DNA of 64,000 nt from an uncultured Lachnospiraceae bacterium (GTDB taxonomy: Bacteria > Bacillota > Clostridia > Lachnospirales > Lachnospiraceae): assembly GCA_910576815.1 (NCBI GenBank), contig CAJTKA010000006.1, forward strand, positions 62,001-126,000. The letters are read 5' to 3'. Position numbers and translations under genes: made by a program. The notes beneath the pieces are model-generated. The model was not told the origin of the DNA and ran no database searches. It was given only the letters and a program-made list of their open reading frames with translations. This document shows positions 59,879 to 64,000 of this stretch, piece after piece (position 1 is the first letter of the stretch; every line of letters begins with the position of its first letter).

Positions 59879-60037
59879 CCCCCCTTGTCTCATTACAATA
59901 TATGACGTATTGTCCGGGTTATGCTTGCAAAAAATAATGTCTCCCGCCCATGCTTTTTACAACCTAAAAAAACCAGTGGAATTTCCACGGGAAAAGGGGT
60001 AAAATAGATAAGAAAAAACAATCAATGAGGAAAAATC

Positions 60038-60871
60038 ATGAAGTTAGATATGCACTGCCATACAAGAGAAGGCTCTCCTGACGGAAAGCTTGGCTTGTTG
60101 GAAAATATAGCGATTCTAAAAGAAAAAGGCTTTCAGGGAATGCTGATCACGGACCATAACTCCTACAAAGCCTACCGCTATTATAAAAAATTGAAAAAGA
60201 TCCCCGAAGATTTTGTCGTCCTCAAAGGCATCGAATACGATACCCTAAACGCGGGACACATTCTGATCATCATGCCCACAGGAGTCAAGCTCCCGATTTT
60301 GGAACTGCGCGGACTGCCACTGCTGCTGCTTATTGAGATCGTGCACTTTTACGGCGGCATCCTTGGTCCCGCCCATCCCTGCGGCGAGCGTTTCCTAAGC
60401 ATCTGCAACACACTGCGCGGGAAGCTTTCCGAGCACGTCTACCGCAGATTCGACTTTGTGGAAGGCTACAATGCCTGCGAAGACGCGGATTCGAATATGC
60501 GCGCCATGGCGCTGGCCAAGAAGTATAACCTCCCCTGCTTTGGCGGCAGCGATTCCCATAAGGAAGACTGCGCGGGACTGGGCTACACCGTTTTACAGGA
60601 AGATATTACCTGCGAGACAGACCTTGTCAACTATATCCGCGCCGGCAAAAAGACCATGATCGGCGGCAGGCACTACGCCCACACCACGAAGGCAAAACTG
60701 GGAAAAGTAAACAATGTGCTGGTCTACTCTTTCTGGATCTACAACAAGTTTTTGGCACTTCTGCGCAGAAAGGCCAGGAATTTCGAGTTGATGGAAGATC
60801 AACTGCTCGCTTCCCTGCGGGACGGCAAACGAAAATTACCTTCCGGTTATATCTCGCTGAAAGACAACTAA
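60038..60871 (+). CDS. PHP-domain phosphoesterase
   Basis: Metal-dependent phosphoesterase of the PHP family; substrate unknown. The 277-residue protein shows the metal-ligand motifs H-x-H in LDMHCHTREGSPDG (4-17), ITDHNSYK near 40-47, E near 70 (LKGIEYDTLNAGH), H in GPAHPCGERF near 112 and SDSHKEDCAGLGY near 173-185. Similar to small COG0613-type enzymes that hydrolyse 3',5'-nucleoside bisphosphates or nanoRNA. Stands alone on the plus strand between spoIIIAA and a convergent gene; ATG 60038 follows GAGGAAA. It ends at a shared terminator. Confidence 0.88.
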   Translation: MKLDMHCHTREGSPDGKLGLLENIAILKEKGFQGMLITDHNSYKAYRYYKKLKKIPEDFVVLKGIEYDTLNAGHILIIMPTGVKLPILELRGLPLLLLIEIVHFYGGILGPAHPCGERFLSICNTLRGKLSEHVYRRFDFVEGYNACEDADSNMRAMALAKKYNLPCFGGSDSHKEDCAGLGYTVLQEDITCETDLVNYIRAGKKTMIGGRHYAHTTKAKLGKVNNVLVYSFWIYNKFLALLRRKARNFELMEDQLLASLRDGKRKLPSGYISLKDN

Positions 60872-60906
60872 AAAAGGACGCCTTTCCTCTGCGAAAAGCG
60901 TCCTCT
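60870..60906. terminator. Bidirectional terminator
   Basis: GGACGC (60876-60881) and GCGTCC (60898-60903) form the stem, with partial pairing further in. A6 lies on one side and TCTTATT on the other, so it can end both the PHP gene and the convergent membrane-protein gene. Confidence 0.85.
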
Positions 60907-60908
60907 TA

Positions 60909-61838
60909 TTATTCTTCTTCCTCGCTGTTTACGAGCTTCTTCAATTCCTCAAACGCGCTCTCATAAGTCTCTGACCGCATAGAAGGATTGTTGCGGATCA
61001 TATCCCTCTTATAGAAATCCAAAAGCTTCTTCTCGCCCCGCTCCCGTTCTCTGTAAAGATTGAATTTGCCGCGCAGCTCCGCGATCTCCTCCCTGACGCT
61101 CTCTCCATAGGCTGTAGGCTTGCTCAAAAGCATCTCCTTCAAGGTGGCAAACCCCTGCTCCAGGCTGGAAGTCATATCATTGAGCCACACCTCTCTGCGC
61201 TCCCCGCGGTCCAAACGCCGCTGCTCCTTCTCGTCGTTATTGAAGGCAATGAACACATCCAACCGCTTCTGCATCCGCTCCAATTCCTCCCGCAGCCGCA
61301 TGATACGGATCATAATGTCGCGCAGATCGAGCGCCGCCTTAAAGGAAAGCGTAAAATCTGCCACAATGTAGATCGTGATCAGCACTGTCACATAATTCAG
61401 CATACGCCCCGGCAGCGAAAACATAAACTGCTCGACCGTACGGTGGATCACTCTGGTCATAAGGATCGTCAGAAATCCCCATGCAATCGAGGAACGCAGA
61501 CAGATACGTCCCTGAAAATTCAGGAACCTGCCCGTATAATCCCAATACCTGACCTTGAAAAGCGCCTCCATGACGACACCTGTCACATACTCCAAAGCCG
61601 TGGCGCCGATCACACCGGCGATATAAGTCAACAGCACATTGTCCTGATAAGGTCTCGACACCACCAGCATCATGGTCGCCCCGCTGCCATAAAGGGGCAG
61701 AAAGGGTCCGCGCATAAACCCTCTGTTGACCCATTTGTGGGATTTTAGGGATACCACGGCAGACTCAAAACACCAACCGCCAAAACAATAAAAATAAAAG
61801 AAAAATAACCACTGAAAACCATTATAGTTAAACATCAA
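60909..61838 (-). CDS. PF06541 (putative ABC-transporter type IV) membrane protein
   Basis: Function unknown. The 309-residue protein has an N-terminal domain of about five to six membrane helices matching the PF06541 pattern: FFYFYCFGGWCFESAVVSLKSHKWVNRGFMRGPFLPLYGSGA, then YIAGVIGATALEYVTGVVMEALFKVRYWDYTGRFLNFQGRICLRSSIAWGFL. The last 150 residues are a charged helical, probably cytoplasmic tail (LREELERMQKRLDVFIAFNNDEKEQRRLDRGERREVWLND). No transport motif is visible despite the family name. It follows the YcgQ-fused GTPase gene by 30 bases, so it may be in that transcript. Confidence 0.82.
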   Translation of the reverse strand: MMFNYNGFQWLFFFYFYCFGGWCFESAVVSLKSHKWVNRGFMRGPFLPLYGSGATMMLVVSRPYQDNVLLTYIAGVIGATALEYVTGVVMEALFKVRYWDYTGRFLNFQGRICLRSSIAWGFLTILMTRVIHRTVEQFMFSLPGRMLNYVTVLITIYIVADFTLSFKAALDLRDIMIRIMRLREELERMQKRLDVFIAFNNDEKEQRRLDRGERREVWLNDMTSSLEQGFATLKEMLLSKPTAYGESVREEIAELRGKFNLYRERERGEKKLLDFYKRDMIRNNPSMRSETYESAFEELKKLVNSEEEE

Positions 61839-61868
61839 GTCAAACCTCTCAAGTAACGTTTGATCCCC

Positions 61869-62798
61869 TTACACAAAGCTGATCACTTCCTCCTTGGGCG
61901 CCTTTGCAGGCTCCACCTGTATGGCGCGCAGCACCGGACCTTCTCCCTGGTAGCCCTCAAAATAGCATTTTTCTACCTTAGCGGTAACCTTCACCCACTG
62001 CTGGTCCTTGAGCGTATCCGCCCCCTCAAAAGCGCAGGCATATCCCAAAAATGCCATATCCTCCGCACAGCAGGTCATCGCCATGCGGCCCGGTACAAAG
62101 TACCCTTTGGGAAACTGCGTCGGCTTCAATACCATGGCCAAAAACGAAAGCGTTTTATCCTGATAACGCTCAATGTGATCCATGGTATCCAGATACCAAA
62201 TTCCATAACCCATGTTATCTAATTCAATGACATCCGCTTTCAGATCATAGGGAAGCTCCTCCTCCATGATCTCGTTGATTTCCCCATTGGCATCCTCAAA
62301 AACGATCTCGGCGCCGGGATTGATGGCCTTCACATTCCGCTTATAGCTGCTTAGATCCTTCACCCCGTCACAGCGGTTAAAGATAATGAGCTCCGACTTC
62401 CTGATCTGCTCCGCCAGCAGAGACTTCATATTCGTAAAGTACATGGGAAACGTCGCGGCATTGATGGTCGTGACCTGCTGCTCGATTTTCCAATGCCAGG
62501 GGAGCTTCATCTCTTTGTAATTCCACATACCGTTATACTCGATAACAATACGTTCCGGTTTATGCTTCTTTTCCAGCTCAATGAGTCTGTTCGGCACAAA
62601 GTCCTCCTCGTCCTCGATGACCTCAAGCACCGTGCGGCTCTGCTTTAAGAGCACGGGATCGTATTCGATCTCTCCCTCCTCGCATACGATGAGCAGTGTC
62701 TTGCCCCGTACCTGAAAATAAGGCTGTGCCAATGTATAGGTGATAAACTCTGTCTTTCCGCTTTCCAGAAAGCCGTTGATCATATAGACCGGTTTCAC
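61869..62798 (-). CDS. CobW/G3E-like GTPase fused to YcgQ-type domain
   Basis: Probably involved in metal (zinc) handling. The 309-residue protein begins KPVYMINGFLESGKTEFITYTL with a P-loop like COG0523 proteins (usual GFLGSGKTT, here GFLESGKTEF). The region that normally holds the Cys-x-Cys-Cys metal motif reads CEEGEIEYDP, so it is lost. LIIFNRCDGVKD resembles the NKxD base-specificity motif as NRCD. The last 90 residues (YFVPGRMAMTCCAEDMAFLGYACAF and LKDQQWVKVTAKVEK) match the C-terminal domain of YcgQ/TIGR03943 proteins, which pair with YcgR permeases in zinc-regulated operons. It lies 71 bases after the second G3E gene. Confidence 0.78.
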   Translation of the reverse strand: MKPVYMINGFLESGKTEFITYTLAQPYFQVRGKTLLIVCEEGEIEYDPVLLKQSRTVLEVIEDEEDFVPNRLIELEKKHKPERIVIEYNGMWNYKEMKLPWHWKIEQQVTTINAATFPMYFTNMKSLLAEQIRKSELIIFNRCDGVKDLSSYKRNVKAINPGAEIVFEDANGEINEIMEEELPYDLKADVIELDNMGYGIWYLDTMDHIERYQDKTLSFLAMVLKPTQFPKGYFVPGRMAMTCCAEDMAFLGYACAFEGADTLKDQQWVKVTAKVEKCYFEGYQGEGPVLRAIQVEPAKAPKEEVISFV

Positions 62799-62869
62799 GC
62801 TTCCCTCATTCCTTTCCGTCTTCTATCCTTACTGCAATTCCGTTCCTTACATTTAATATCAACCGCTAT

Positions 62870-64000
62870 TTATTTTCCAAACAATTCCGCCAGTTTATCC
62901 TCTTTGAGCTTGGAACCGATCACGCAGAATTTTCCTGTCACGCTCGGTTTGCCGTCTCTGACGTTGCTCTCCTGCGGCACATAATCAAAATAGATCCAGC
63001 CGCCATCCGCACCGGCAACCATGCCCTTTGCGCGCAGTATCAGACCGTACTCCTCCTCTTTGTCAAGCGCCTCCAGGATCTGCTCGATTTCCTCCTTTGT
63101 GTAGACTGCAGGCGTCTCCAGCCCCCAGCTTGTGAAGACCTCGTCCGCATGATGGTGGTGATGCCCATGCTCCCCGTGCTCGTGTCCGCCATGCTCATGA
63201 TCGTGATGGTGCCCGTGCTCGTGTCCGCCATGCTCATGATCGTGATGGTGCCCGTGCTCTCCGTCCTCATGGCAGCAATGGCCGTGCTCGTGGTCGTGAT
63301 GCCCATGCTCTCCATCCCCGTGGCAGCAATGGCCATGCTCATGGTCGCCATCCTCGTGGTCATGATGGTGGTGCTCATGGTCTTGACAGCCGCAGGTGCA
63401 GTCCGGTCCGTGCTCATGGTGATGATGCTCCTCCTGCATCTTCATCACTTCCTGCATCAGCTCCGCCTCCAGGTCACCTGCCCCCTCAATGGTCTCCAGG
63501 ATATCTCTGCCTTCCAGCGCATCCCAAGGCGTCGTGATGATCGTTGCCTTCGCGTTATGCTCGCGGATCATGCCAACACAGGCCGTCAGCTTATCCTCGC
63601 TGATCTTGTCCGTGCGGCTTAAGATGATCGTGCCCGCATGCTCGATCTGATTGATAAAAAATTCACCGAAATTTTTCAGATACATCTTGCACTTGCAGGC
63701 ATCCACCACAGCCACTGCGCTGTTAAGCTGCACATCCCTGTCCGCCATGGCGTCCTGCACCGCCTTCATCACGTCGGAAAGCTTTCCCACACCCGACGGC
63801 TCGATGAGAATGCGTTCCGGAGTATATGTGGTAAGCACTTCCTTTAAGGAAGCGCCAAAGTCCCCCACCAGCGAGCAGCAGATACAGCCGGAGTTCATCT
63901 CCTTGATTTCGATCCCTGCCTCCTGCAGAAAACCCCCGTCGATACCGATCTCTCCAAATTCGTTCTCGATCAGCACCACCTTTTCATCCGCCAGCGTTTC
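62870..64000 (-). CDS. CobW/COG0523 metallochaperone GTPase, N-terminus cut
   Basis: A G3E-family GTPase likely delivering zinc or another metal. The frame is open to the right edge, so the P-loop lies outside. The visible 376 residues begin ETLADEKVVLIENEFGEIGIDG and contain the metal-binding CICC in NSGCICCSLVGDF, LIEPSGVGKLSDV, and LSRTDKIS as the TKxD-like motif. A His-rich linker of roughly 100 residues (EHGHHHDHEHGG-type repeats with CCHGDGEHG units) follows, then the CobW C-terminal domain (LETPAVYTKEEIEQILEAL). The His/Cys array could store or sense metal. It precedes the YcgQ-fused paralogue. Confidence 0.92.
   Translation of the reverse strand, partial: ETLADEKVVLIENEFGEIGIDGGFLQEAGIEIKEMNSGCICCSLVGDFGASLKEVLTTYTPERILIEPSGVGKLSDVMKAVQDAMADRDVQLNSAVAVVDACKCKMYLKNFGEFFINQIEHAGTIILSRTDKISEDKLTACVGMIREHNAKATIITTPWDALEGRDILETIEGAGDLEAELMQEVMKMQEEHHHHEHGPDCTCGCQDHEHHHHDHEDGDHEHGHCCHGDGEHGHHDHEHGHCCHEDGEHGHHHDHEHGGHEHGHHHDHEHGGHEHGEHGHHHHHADEVFTSWGLETPAVYTKEEIEQILEALDKEEEYGLILRAKGMVAGADGGWIYFDYVPQESNVRDGKPSVTGKFCVIGSKLKEDKLAELFGK
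63150..63425 (-). repeat. His-rich coding repeats in G3E GTPase
   Basis: Imperfect in-frame repeats encode Gly-His-Glu-His-Gly and His-His-Asp-His motifs, with two Cys-Cys-His units and a Cys-x-Cys-x-Cys at the start. The array is likely to vary in length between strains. Confidence 0.75.

Noticed and set aside
59879..60037. Sigma-E promoter for spoIIIAA
   Set aside because: Expected from biology, but no pair of boxes with proper spacing was convincing enough to list.

Overview
The window is an ordinary-looking stretch of chromosome from a spore-forming, Gram-positive anaerobe of the class Clostridia, most likely family Lachnospiraceae. The evidence is gene content and order: a complete spoIIIAA-AH operon, spoIVB next to recN, spoIIM, yicC-remA-gmk-rpoZ-rimO-pgsA-cinA, a recA controlled by a Gram-positive LexA box, and an LplABC/YesMN-type sugar uptake locus. 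No rRNA, tRNA, CRISPR array, prophage or insertion sequence was seen. Most genes lie on the minus strand.

Layout. 1-4000: a partial SLH-like gene, a GH27 alpha-galactosidase with an inserted carbohydrate-binding-like domain, xerD and spoIIM. 4122-9839: a Nudix hydrolase, a class-Ic aminotransferase, rny, recX and recA. 10286-17447: a Tyr/Asn/Pro/Gly repeat membrane protein, then cinA, pgsA, rimO, rpoZ, gmk, remA and yicC. 17756-20597 (plus strand): a PadR regulator, a DUF2812 membrane protein and rqcH. 20592-24412: a flippase, glgA and a Spo0A-like protein with no receiver domain. 24646-39680: a hemicellulose-oligosaccharide locus with an SGNH esterase, GH8, two ABC permeases, a lipoprotein binding protein, a YesN regulator, a YesM kinase, a chemoreceptor, GH43 and GH26. 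39804-50440: spoIVB, recN, argR, nadK, tlyA, dxs, ispA, xseB, xseA, nusB and an Asp23 gene. 50535-54621: a transglutaminase-like protein, prfC and deoB. 54712-59878: spoIIIAA-AH. 60038-64000: a PHP phosphoesterase, a PF06541 membrane protein and two CobW/G3E GTPases, the last one cut by the window end.

How the genes work together. In the sugar locus the lipoprotein and two permeases import oligosaccharides. GH8, GH43, GH26 and the SGNH esterase have no signal peptide and would trim the imported sugars inside the cell. YesM/YesN probably drives the binding-protein promoter, where two 22-bp-spaced direct repeats abut the -35 box. A chemoreceptor in the same block suggests that sensing for motility is tied to uptake.

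The most unusual feature is non-coding. Two distant genes (Nudix at 4658, Spo0A-like at 24412) have homologous 5' leaders of about 140 nt with three hairpins in a row plus a mini-hairpin that holds the Shine-Dalgarno. The stems differ between copies but stay paired, and the loops are conserved. The Shine-Dalgarno mini-hairpin recurs before recX and yicC. Other structured leaders or shared repeats precede remA, xseA, recN and spoIVB. Together these suggest repeated RNA-level control elements, or small mobile palindromic elements that settle next to start codons.
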